Shown here piece after piece: positions 24,784 to 31,999 of a stretch of DNA of 41,400 nt. How positions within the stretch are numbered: position 1 is the first letter of the stretch; each line of letters starts with the position of its first letter. The notes under the pieces were generated by a model that saw only the letters and a list, made by a program, of their open reading frames with translations, was not told the DNA's origin and searched no databases. The position numbers and the translations under genes were made by a program. Source of the DNA: Treponema sp. (GTDB lineage Bacteria; Spirochaetota; Spirochaetia; Treponematales; Treponemataceae); NCBI GenBank assembly GCA_016293005.1, contig JAEDFA010000008.1, positions 1-41,400 of the forward strand. The letters are read 5' to 3'.

Positions 24784-25986
24784 TTAAATTATATAGTTTT
24801 TTGAAATAAAAGTCATCAGATGAAAAGCAAGGTTTCCGTTTTTTTTGAGTGAACGACTAAAATTAAAAAAACCTTCCGTAAGATTTTCATAATCCGAAAG
24901 AAAATCAAAAATTGCCTCGCAAAGATTTCCGTCAGAGCCATTATAAACAAGATAAAGTTTTTCGATTTTGGAAAAATGTTCTTCCGGGAAAAAAGGCCTT
25001 AACTTTTCTAAAAGCGCCTTCACTTTTACAATCTGATAATTTTCCTCCTGAATATATGCATGCCACACGAAAGGCCGTCCGTAAAGACACGCTCTTGCAA
25101 GAGAATCTTCTCCGCGGATAAAAAGAAGCGGCATCTGTTTTAATAATTCGTCCCATTTTTCCTGCGGAAGAAAATCAAGCGTTTTTAAATCAAAAATATC
25201 TTTTGAAGAAGAGAATTTTTTGTATTCATTCTGAAACGGAAGAAAACCTGCACCTTGAGCAAGATTCACCAAAAAATTTCCGCCGATTTTTTTATTGAAT
25301 TTTATGAATGCTTTTATTATTGAAGAAAAATCGTGCGGGTAACTGAAAAAAATCGTTTGGAATTTTGAAAAATCTCTTTGGGGTCTGGGGCTTTGCCCCG
25401 GAAGAGGGGGTAGCGTAAGAGGCAACTCTGGAGCGAGGGGGAGACTTACCCCTTCAAGAAAATCGATTTCATGATTATAAAAAATAAGTCCACCAGTTTT
25501 TTGTGTAAAGCCCGGCATAAAATTTATTTTTTTCACCCGGGCGCTCCGCGTAAGACTTTGAAGCAGGTGAAATGTTTCGGCATAATCCTCTGCAGAAAGG
25601 TAGTCAATCATTACAATTTGAACGATATTCTGAACTTTTATATCAAATAGAAGCGTTTCAAGCCAGGAAGGCCGGCCACACTGAAAACATTCAAGGATTA
25701 CTTCGGGGGGATTTTTTTGAAAATACTCAAGATTTGCGTCGTTTTCCCAGTTAAAAACCTGAAATCCCAAAACGCTCTGAACATCAAGATTTTCGTTTAT
25801 TTTTGGCTCAAGGAGTGAAAAACTTTTTAAATTGTCGCTTACGATTCGGATGTTAATTTCTGGAAAAATTGCGGAATTTTGCTTTTGAACTTCGAGAAGC
25901 GCTTTTGAAAGACGCAGGACAACGCCGATGTCTCCGAAATTATCAACGACTTTGCACAAAATCGTGATGTCAATTTTTTTCTGCAT
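24784..25986 (-). CDS. earP: EF-P arginine rhamnosyltransferase EarP
   Basis: Transfers rhamnose from dTDP-rhamnose to Arg32 of EF-P. The 400-residue protein has the family's N-terminal motif VVDNFGDIGV with the key Asp15 and Asp19, then IDYLSAEDY, FMPGFTQKTGGL, and the C-lobe motif RGEDSLARA-x4-RPFVWH with Glu near 293. The start at 25986 (MQKKIDITI) fits the family. The longer frame to 26121 would run across the divergent ABC gene and adds a non-homologous leader. A GC-rich repeat encodes about residues 178-203, which would explain a length somewhat above the usual 375-380. Its -10 box is 6 nt before ATG. Confidence 0.93.
   Translation of the reverse strand: MQKKIDITILCKVVDNFGDIGVVLRLSKALLEVQKQNSAIFPEINIRIVSDNLKSFSLLEPKINENLDVQSVLGFQVFNWENDANLEYFQKNPPEVILECFQCGRPSWLETLLFDIKVQNIVQIVMIDYLSAEDYAETFHLLQSLTRSARVKKINFMPGFTQKTGGLIFYNHEIDFLEGVSLPLAPELPLTLPPLPGQSPRPQRDFSKFQTIFFSYPHDFSSIIKAFIKFNKKIGGNFLVNLAQGAGFLPFQNEYKKFSSSKDIFDLKTLDFLPQEKWDELLKQMPLLFIRGEDSLARACLYGRPFVWHAYIQEENYQIVKVKALLEKLRPFFPEEHFSKIEKLYLVYNGSDGNLCEAIFDFLSDYENLTEGFFNFSRSLKKNGNLAFHLMTFISKNYII
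25380..25452. repeat. GC-rich hairpin repeat inserted in frame in earP
   Basis: A roughly 73-bp block, very GC-rich against AT-rich flanks. It contains GGGGC-TTT-GCCCC (25387-25399) and a second structure in which GGGGTA (25407-25412) pairs with TACCCC (25447-25452), enclosing AGAG-GCAA-CTCT (25418-25429), a GNRA-type tetraloop hairpin. It looks like a miniature dispersed repeat. No second copy is in the window, so the repeat status is inferred. It keeps the earP frame open and adds a Pro/Leu-rich stretch. Confidence 0.65.
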
Positions 25987-25992
25987 AAAAAT

Positions 25993-25998
25993 ATTATA
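25993..25998 (-). promoter_or_regulatory. -10 box for earP-efp
   Basis: Minus-strand TATAAT lies 6 nt before the earP ATG at 25986. There is no ribosome site and no clear -35 box. It lies within the 55-bp region shared with the divergent ABC gene. Confidence 0.5.
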
Positions 25999-26006
25999 GA
26001 AGAAAA

Positions 26007-26035
26007 TTGTTAAAATGTTTAGATTGTGATATATT
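26007..26035 (+). promoter_or_regulatory. Promoter for the ModF-like gene, with almost no leader
   Basis: TTGTTA (26007-26012), 17-bp spacer, TATATT (26030-26035), then 6 nt to ATG at 26042. It starts 9 bp from the opposing earP -10 box, so RNA polymerase binding at the two promoters may be mutually exclusive. Confidence 0.55.
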
Positions 26036-26041
26036 TTTTTT

Positions 26042-27676
26042 ATGGAAGTTTCAAATTCAAATCTTATAAATATAAATTGCTGTTCAATCAAAAATAAAAA
26101 ATCGGTTCTGCTTGAAAACATCTCCTGGAAAATGCAAAAAAAACAGGCATGGCTTTTAATCGGTCCAAACGGTGGCGGAAAAGCAGATTTTGTAAATGCA
26201 CTGTCAGGAAAATTCGAATTTCTACCTGAAGAAAAAATCGGTACAGGAAATTTTTCAAATTATTCAAACATTTTTGAAAATTCGTGCGAAGTCGTTTCTC
26301 TGGAAAGAGCAGCGCTTTTAATCGAAGAAGAACGAAAACTCGATGAAAGCGAATATATCGAAGGCGGCGTTGACATTGGAAGAACAGGCAGAATTTTTAT
26401 CGCGGAAGGAATTACAGGTCCAATCAAAAAAGGCTCACAAATTCCTGAAATCGCAAAAAAAATCGAAGCGTTTCCAGCGGTAAAACTCTGCGGCGTAGAA
26501 AAAATTCTTGACCGGGGAATAAAATATATGTCCACCGGCGAAATCAGGCGAACACTTCTTGCGCGCGCTTTAATTTCCGGGAAGAAACTTTTGATTCTTT
26601 CAGACCCGTTTGCAGGGCTCGATGTTGAAAGCCGCAAAATTCTTTTGGAATTTTTCAACACAATCACTTCAAAACAACTTTCAGAAAATTTTGATGACTC
26701 CGGTTTTCCTTACATAATTCTCTGCATGGAACGATATTATGAAATTCCTTCTGCAATTACAAATGTTCTTGAATTTTCAAATAAAAAAATTTCGTTTTCA
26801 GGAACAAAAGATGAATACGAGAAAAAACTTGAATCAGAAAAAGCTCAAAAAATTGAATCAAGCCAGAAAGAAACCGAATCTTTTAAACAGGAACTTTCAA
26901 GCATAAAACAAGAAACTTTCTGCATTTCAAATCAGGCGCAAAACGAAAAATCTTATGATGCACAAAAAATTCAAAAAACACCGTTAGTCGAAATGAAAAA
27001 TGTAAATGTCGGCTGGGATGAAAAACTTGTTTTAAAAAATTTCAACTGGACTCTCTATTCCGGCGAGCACTGGCTAATCCGCGGTCCAAACGGTTCTGGA
27101 AAAACCACATTTCTTGAACTGATTACCGGTGATAACCCTCAAGTTTTCTCAAACGACATTAAAATTTTCGGCTCAAGACGAGGAACAGGCGAAACAATCT
27201 GGGACATCAAACACAAACTCGGAATTGTTTCTTATCGGCTTCATGTTGAATACAGAATGCTCAAAAATGTCAGTTTAAAAGAAGTAATCATAAGCGGTTT
27301 CCACGATTCAATCGGACTTTACGAAAAGATAAGTGATGTCGAACTTGCCTCTGCAAAAAAATGGCTAAAATTAGGCAGATTTGAAGGAAGGGAAAATGAA
27401 CTTTTTTCTTCGCTCAGTTACGGCGAACAACGCGCAATTTTAATTTTGCGGGCAGTTGTAAAATCCCCGGAAATTCTTATTTTAGATGAACCTTGTCATG
27501 GACTTGACGATTCATTCCGGGAAAAGATTTTATGTCTTTTGGAACTTATTGCAAAAAGCGGAACTACAACGCTTCTTCATGTTACGCACGAATTTTCAGA
27601 AGTTCTTCCGTGTGAAAAACACATTCTGGAATTCACTCCAAATGAAGAACCGATGTATAAAATCAGTAAAGTGTAA
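26042..27676 (+). CDS. Tandem ABC ATPase, ModF-like
   Basis: A 544-residue cytoplasmic protein with two ABC ATPase domains and no membrane segment, as in E. coli ModF and related proteins. Domain 1 (about 8-250) has a degenerate nucleotide site: Walker A GPNGGGKA lacks the final Ser/Thr, and Walker B reads LLILSDP in place of DEP. Domain 2 (about 320-544) is intact: GPNGSGKTT, signature LSYGEQ, Walker B ILILDEPCHGLD. A charged linker (about 255-310) joins them. The role is unclear. No molybdate genes are nearby, and the family name reflects sequence layout only. The 3' end overlaps the convergent gene by 14 bp. Confidence 0.85.
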   Translation: MEVSNSNLININCCSIKNKKSVLLENISWKMQKKQAWLLIGPNGGGKADFVNALSGKFEFLPEEKIGTGNFSNYSNIFENSCEVVSLERAALLIEEERKLDESEYIEGGVDIGRTGRIFIAEGITGPIKKGSQIPEIAKKIEAFPAVKLCGVEKILDRGIKYMSTGEIRRTLLARALISGKKLLILSDPFAGLDVESRKILLEFFNTITSKQLSENFDDSGFPYIILCMERYYEIPSAITNVLEFSNKKISFSGTKDEYEKKLESEKAQKIESSQKETESFKQELSSIKQETFCISNQAQNEKSYDAQKIQKTPLVEMKNVNVGWDEKLVLKNFNWTLYSGEHWLIRGPNGSGKTTFLELITGDNPQVFSNDIKIFGSRRGTGETIWDIKHKLGIVSYRLHVEYRMLKNVSLKEVIISGFHDSIGLYEKISDVELASAKKWLKLGRFEGRENELFSSLSYGEQRAILILRAVVKSPEILILDEPCHGLDDSFREKILCLLELIAKSGTTTLLHVTHEFSEVLPCEKHILEFTPNEEPMYKISKV

Positions 27677-28382
27677 GATTTTGTCTCTGGCGGATATGGT
27701 TTTCAAGAGTTTGAGTTTTTGACTTTAGATTTACCTGATTTCCCGCCATAATCTGATCGATTGCTGAAATTAAATCTATCACGGAATCAAGAATCTGGTG
27801 TTCAAATTTTAAAGCCGTCGCGTTGTTCACTGGTGTAAGATTTACGGTATCATTGTAGCATTTTAAAATTTTATCTTTTATTTCTGAATAAGATGAATCA
27901 AGTTGTTCTGTTTTTTTTACAAGATTTTCAAGTTGAGCCTGAGCATTATTTATCCAGCTTAAACTGTCAGTTTTGACTGAAATATTTTTTGGCTTCTGGC
28001 TGTGTTTTGTTGAAAGAAAAATGAAACAAACATTTACGATATAAATAAAAATCAAAAACGATTCGATTCCGTAAAGAATTCTTTCGTCCAGCGTGTTAAA
28101 AATTCTTAAAAGAATTACGATGACGCTTGCAGAAACTAAAATCAGTTCGCTTGTAAACAGAATAATTCCAAGGAAGCGTTCTTTACGCAAATCCTTTGGA
28201 ATAAACGCTGTTATAAAAATTGGAATAAAGACTAACAGATATATCTCTATAACTAAAATCCACAAGAATTTAAAAACTTCGGCATCTAAATTTAATTTTT
28301 TTGAATACGGAAAAAGAACAAGCAGAACTGCGATTCCAGCTAAAAAAGGAATTATTCTTCCAAAAATTGATTTTTCATTCAT
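27663..28382 (-). CDS. Membrane protein of unknown function, third gene of the par operon
   Basis: A 239-residue protein with four hydrophobic segments in its first 120 residues and a cytoplasmic helical C-terminal half (about 130-239, coiled-coil-like, AQAQLENLVKKTEQLD onward). I do not recognise a family. I prefer the ATG at 28382 (MNEKSIFGRII), which has AGGTG 8 nt upstream. An in-frame ATG at 28415 overlaps the parB stop as ATGA but has no ribosome site. Its place directly behind parA-parB suggests cotranscription and perhaps a role in chromosome segregation or cell division, which is inference only. Confidence 0.75.
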   Translation of the reverse strand: MNEKSIFGRIIPFLAGIAVLLVLFPYSKKLNLDAEVFKFLWILVIEIYLLVFIPIFITAFIPKDLRKERFLGIILFTSELILVSASVIVILLRIFNTLDERILYGIESFLIFIYIVNVCFIFLSTKHSQKPKNISVKTDSLSWINNAQAQLENLVKKTEQLDSSYSEIKDKILKCYNDTVNLTPVNNATALKFEHQILDSVIDLISAIDQIMAGNQVNLKSKTQTLENHIRQRQNLTLY

Positions 28383-28411
28383 TTTAAATGCACCTGTCAT
28401 TTTTAAAAATT

Positions 28412-29323
28412 TCATTCAGAAACAATAATATTGTACAAACGGTCTAAATCCTGTTTTGTGAAATAACTTATCTGAATAGAGCCTTTTTCAAGATTGCCCT
28501 TAAGTACAACTTTTGTTCCAAAAATTTCGATAAACTTCTGCTCAATCTCTGAAATATCAGGGTCTTTCTTTACATTTTTTTTAGGAGATTTTGACGCTGC
28601 CCTTCCGCCATTGTTCAAGATTTTTGCAGCATCTTCAGCATCATGAACGCTCAAAGAATTTCCGATTATTTTTCCAAAAAGAATTCTCTGATCTGCTGGA
28701 TTTGACACAGAAAGAATTGCACGCGCATGACCGGCTGAAATCTGACCGTCTTTTAAAGAACGCTGAATGTCTTCTGGAAGTTTTAGAAGGCGAAGCGCAT
28801 TTGTAATTGTTGAACGCTTTTTTCCGACTTTTAAAGCAACGGCTTCTTGTGTGAGTTCGCCCATTTCCATTAAATTTGAATAAGCGAGAGCTTCTTCTAT
28901 AGGATTTAAATCTTCACGCTGAACATTTTCTATTATGGCGATAAGAAGTTTCTGCTGGTCATCGTATTTTCTGATTTGAACAGGAACTTTTGAAAGTTCT
29001 GCCATTTTTGCCGCTCTTGTACGGCGTTCACCGGCGATTATGTAGAATTTTCCGTCTTCAGCCGGCTCAATAATAATAGGTTCGACAATTCCGTTTTCTT
29101 TTATAGATTCAGAAAGTTCTTCTAAAGCCTTTTGGTCAAATTCTTTACGAGGTTGTTTTGGATTTGGAATTAAAAGATTAGGATTTACCCAGAGAGTTCC
29201 GTCTTTATCGGATTCAATTCCTTTAGGGAGTTTTCCTTTTTTTTCTAAAAATCCGCCTGATTCACCAGAACTTTCACCCATCAAGGCATCAAGGCCTCGA
29301 CCTAAACCGCCAATTTTAGCCAC
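28412..29323 (-). CDS. parB: Chromosome-partitioning protein ParB
   Basis: A 303-residue ParB/Spo0J homologue that binds parS, loads onto DNA as a CTP-dependent clamp, and works with ParA. The N-terminus has GLGRGLDALMG, which contacts ParA. The CTP/ParB box shows IVEPIIIEP and AGERRTRAAKMA (near residues 100-130), then ENVQREDLNPIEEA, and the helix-turn-helix with TQEAVALKVGKKRSTITN. The start is GTG, with GAGG 9 nt upstream inside the parA 3' end; the genes overlap by 8 bp. I found no consensus parS (TGTTTCACGTGAAACA-like) by eye in this region. Confidence 0.95.
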   Translation of the reverse strand: MAKIGGLGRGLDALMGESSGESGGFLEKKGKLPKGIESDKDGTLWVNPNLLIPNPKQPRKEFDQKALEELSESIKENGIVEPIIIEPAEDGKFYIIAGERRTRAAKMAELSKVPVQIRKYDDQQKLLIAIIENVQREDLNPIEEALAYSNLMEMGELTQEAVALKVGKKRSTITNALRLLKLPEDIQRSLKDGQISAGHARAILSVSNPADQRILFGKIIGNSLSVHDAEDAAKILNNGGRAASKSPKKNVKKDPDISEIEQKFIEIFGTKVVLKGNLEKGSIQISYFTKQDLDRLYNIIVSE

Positions 29324-30071
29324 GCTTCATCACCTCGTCTGCAAGTAATTTATAACTTTTTGCACCAGTGCAGTTAGGGTCATATTTACAAATTGGCATT
29401 CCCCGTGAAGGCGCTTCTGAAAGCCGGACATTTCGTGGAATAATTGTATTAAAAACAGCATCTTTGAAATAAGATTTTACCTGCATTACAACATCCTGGG
29501 CAAGGCGTGTTCTTGAATCGTACATTGTGAAGAAAATTCCGCCAATTACAAGATTTGGATTTATGCTTTTTTGAACTTTTTTTACGGCCTGAAGAAGAAG
29601 CGTTATTCCTTCAAGAGCAAAATATTCGCACTGCATAGGAACTAAAACGCAATCAGCGGCAGCAAGACCATTTAAAGTCAAAAGCCCCAGCGACGGCGGA
29701 CAATCGATGAAAATATAATCGTACACCGAACGGAGCGGATTTAACGCATTTTTTAAAAAGAATTCCCGGTTTTCTTGCTCGACTAATTCTATTGCCGCAC
29801 CGGAAAGATCTATAGAAGCACTTATAATATCAAGACCGTCAACGCAGGAATTTTTTATACATTCTGAAGCAGAAATTTGTCCTGAAATAAGTTCATAAAC
29901 GGTTGGTTTATCTTTTGAAACGCCTGTTCCGCTTGACATATTCCCCTGAGAGTCAAAATCTACGAGAAGAACTTTTTTACCGGCCATTGCAATATAGGCA
30001 CCGATATTTATACATGAAGTAGTTTTCCCGACTCCGCCTTTCTGGTTTACAAATACAAAAACTTTTCCCAT
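29316..30071 (-). CDS. parA: Chromosome-partitioning ATPase ParA
   Basis: A 251-residue deviant-Walker ATPase of the Soj type that drives ParB-DNA segregation. It has Walker A KGGVGKTT at about residues 10-17 with the signature lysine, Walker A' DFDSQGN near 39-45, and Walker B FIDCPPSLG near 121-129. There is no N-terminal DNA-binding extension, as expected for a chromosomal ParA. First gene of parA-parB-membrane protein. The -10 box TATACT lies 7 nt before ATG, suggesting a leaderless message, and a perfect 12-bp palindrome covers the -35 position. Confidence 0.96.
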   Translation of the reverse strand: MGKVFVFVNQKGGVGKTTSCINIGAYIAMAGKKVLLVDFDSQGNMSSGTGVSKDKPTVYELISGQISASECIKNSCVDGLDIISASIDLSGAAIELVEQENREFFLKNALNPLRSVYDYIFIDCPPSLGLLTLNGLAAADCVLVPMQCEYFALEGITLLLQAVKKVQKSINPNLVIGGIFFTMYDSRTRLAQDVVMQVKSYFKDAVFNTIIPRNVRLSEAPSRGMPICKYDPNCTGAKSYKLLADEVMKRG

Positions 30072-30078
30072 AAAAACG

Positions 30079-30112
30079 AGTATATCATTTTTTAATTTTT
30101 AAGTATATACTT
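30079..30112 (-). promoter_or_regulatory. parA promoter with palindrome at the -35 position
   Basis: Minus-strand TATACT (30079-30084) lies 7 nt before the parA ATG. AAGTATATACTT (30101-30112) is a perfect palindrome at the -35 position and also contains TATACT on both strands. It could be an operator or a divergent promoter element for the gene at 30220. Confidence 0.5.
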
Positions 30113-30219
30113 GAAAAAAGTGTTAGCATGGCTTTTAGCATTATAAAATATTCCATTTAAAATCGCCTGAAAACACTAGAACAGTTCAAAACAATGCATG
30201 AAAAGCAAAAGGAATTTCT

Positions 30220-31472
30220 ATGATTATTTCAGCAAGTTTTTCAAAACCGACAAAACTCTGTGAAGAAAAATTTTCAAAAAAATATCTAAGGGCTAAAGCA
30301 AAATTAAATTCGTCGCAAAGTTCAAAAGAATATTCAATAGAATTTTTTACAGAAAAACAGACTTTCCACGCTCATTTTTCTTCAGAAGAACTCGATATAT
30401 TTATTGAAGAAAATGCAGGAATCACTTTTAAAAATTGCCTTATAAAAACCGAATCAAAAGAAATCACGATTCTTTCAAACAAAAAAGGAAAAATCACGCG
30501 CCTTGAAAAAACGCTTTTGCAAAATCAAACAGAATCTTCAATTTTATCTTCAAACAATAAAAATTCCGCATTAAAAAACATAATGAATTGTGAAAAATCA
30601 AAACTTCTTAAAAACGGTCAGAAAACAAAAAATTACCTCATCATGGAAGGAACTCCTGTTCCGTTTTTAGTTCATCTTGGAGTTATGACAGATTCTGGCA
30701 AAATAATTTCTTCACGCTACGACAAATTCCGGCAGATAAACAGATTTTTAGAATTCATCGATGATATTTTTCCATCTCTTGAAAAAAGCCTTTTCACAGA
30801 TAAAAAACAAACACGCTCTTTAAAAATCTGTGATTTCGGGTGCGGAAAAAGTTACCTCACATTTGCCGTTCACTATTATTTTACGCAGATAAAAAAAATC
30901 AATGTCGAAATAACAGGCCTCGACTTAAAAAAGATGTCATCGAATTCTGCAACAAAACAGCCAGAATTCTAAACTGCGACGGCTTAAAATTTTCGTACGG
31001 CAACATTTCAGATTACAACCAAAGCGAAGCCCCAGATTTAGTTATAACACTTCACGCCTGCGACACAGCAACAGATTTTGCACTCGATTACGCGATTAAA
31101 AAAAATGCAAAGGCAATTTTAAGCGTTCCATGCTGCCAGCACGAAATAAATTCCCAGCTCGATGAAAATTTAAAAGAATGGAAAAAATCTTCACTCATTC
31201 CAGAAGAATTCAGTGAATTATTAAAATTCGGGCTCATAAAAGAAAAATTTTCTGCACTTTTAACAGATGCCTTGCGTGCAAAATACCTTGAAAACTCAGG
31301 CTATCAAGTTCAGGTTTTAGAATTTACAGACGATTCTACGACTCCAAAAAATATTCTTATTCGCGCTGTGAAAAAAAATGAAAAAACGCCAATAATTCAA
31401 AAGTCAGAATCAAAAAATTCCATCGAAAACCGGCTGAATATTTTTCCAACCTTAAAAAAACTTTTAGAATAA
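30220..31472 (+). CDS. SAM-dependent methyltransferase (Methyltransf_32-like), read through a -1 frame shift
   Basis: Two overlapping frames together encode one 417-residue protein. Frame 0 (to the stop at 30972) gives residues 1-238, including GTPVPFLVHLGVM, the KFRQINRFLEF stretch and SAM motif I ICDFGCGKSY near 204-213. The -1 frame resumes exactly at GLDLKK/DVIEFCN and continues with LVITLHACDTATD, SVPCCQHEIN, LLTDALRAKYLE and a terminal PKNILIRAV, ending at 31472. Order and motifs match a widespread methyltransferase family of unknown substrate. Without the shift the product is a 250-residue fragment cut inside the SAM fold. AAGGA lies 6 nt before the ATG. Confidence 0.8.
30927..30969 (+). 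other. Candidate -1 frameshift signal (slippery site plus hairpin)
   Basis: AAAAAAG (30927-30933) is in the A AAA AAG phase of the upstream frame, the same heptamer used in E. coli dnaX. After an 8-nt spacer comes a perfect 8-bp hairpin, GAATTCTG (30942-30949) with CAGAATTC (30962-30969). The frame-0 stop (30970-30972) follows at once. AGG at 30915-30917 could act as a weak internal Shine-Dalgarno stimulator. A one-base deletion in the A-run is the rival explanation. Confidence 0.5.
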
Positions 31473-31505
31473 GCAAAAATGAATTTTAATCGATGCAATT
31501 TTGCC

Positions 31506-31964
31506 TTAAAAATTTGTATAAACGACGCGGAAAGTCTGGTAGACAAGTTTTAAATCTTCTGAAAAAGAAAAACCTAAAATATTTCCCTCATCTTCAAGAT
31601 TTTCTTTTTGTTTTTCTTTCCATTCATTCAAAGAAGAATCTTCGCCCTCTTTTTGAGCCATTTCCCAGGTGACCTCACAAAACGGAACAATTTCAACTGA
31701 ATCAATTTCGATTATGCACACAGGATTATTGCTTCTATCGAAAACCATATAAAGTTCCCCAGAAAGCGGAAGCGGTTCAGAATCGATTAAAAACGAAGAA
31801 AGCGCTGAAAAGAACGCCGTTTTTTTTCCGGAAAGAATCAGAGTAACTTTTGAATCGTTTTGAAAGCCCTGAGATTCAAAAGTTAAATCCCCCGAACATT
31901 TATCTTCATTGTCGCGTCCAGTTTTTTCGATAAATTCATTCCAAAATTCGTCAGGCGTCTTCAT
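31506..31964 (-). CDS. ASCH domain protein
   Basis: A 152-residue protein of the ASCH superfamily, a PUA-like fold predicted to bind RNA or modified nucleotides. Typical features are DEFWNEFIE at the N-terminus, TLILSGKKTAF near residues 42-52, PLPLSGELYMVFDRSNNPVCIIEIDSVE in the middle (hydrophobic strand plus Asp), and EVTWEMAQKEGEDSSLNEWKE near 98-118. AGGG precedes ATG by about 7 nt. It lies 35 bp downstream of the unknown gene at 32000-32800 and is probably the last gene of the nifU-slyD unit. Some relatives hydrolyse N4-acetylcytidine, but which activity applies here is unknown. Confidence 0.85.
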   Translation of the reverse strand: MKTPDEFWNEFIEKTGRDNEDKCSGDLTFESQGFQNDSKVTLILSGKKTAFFSALSSFLIDSEPLPLSGELYMVFDRSNNPVCIIEIDSVEIVPFCEVTWEMAQKEGEDSSLNEWKEKQKENLEDEGNILGFSFSEDLKLVYQTFRVVYTNF

Positions 31965-31999
31965 AATTTTTCCCTAAAATAACTTATATTATTAAAAAA

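Noticed and set aside
25987..26121. N-terminal extension of EarP
   Set aside because: It runs across the divergent gene's start, has no family similarity, and the ATG at 25986 gives the canonical EarP N-terminus.
28412..30230. parS site near parAB
   Set aside because: No TGTTTCACGTGAAACA-like 16-mer was found by eye; isolated GTGAAACA half sites (for example near 12020) are not convincing.
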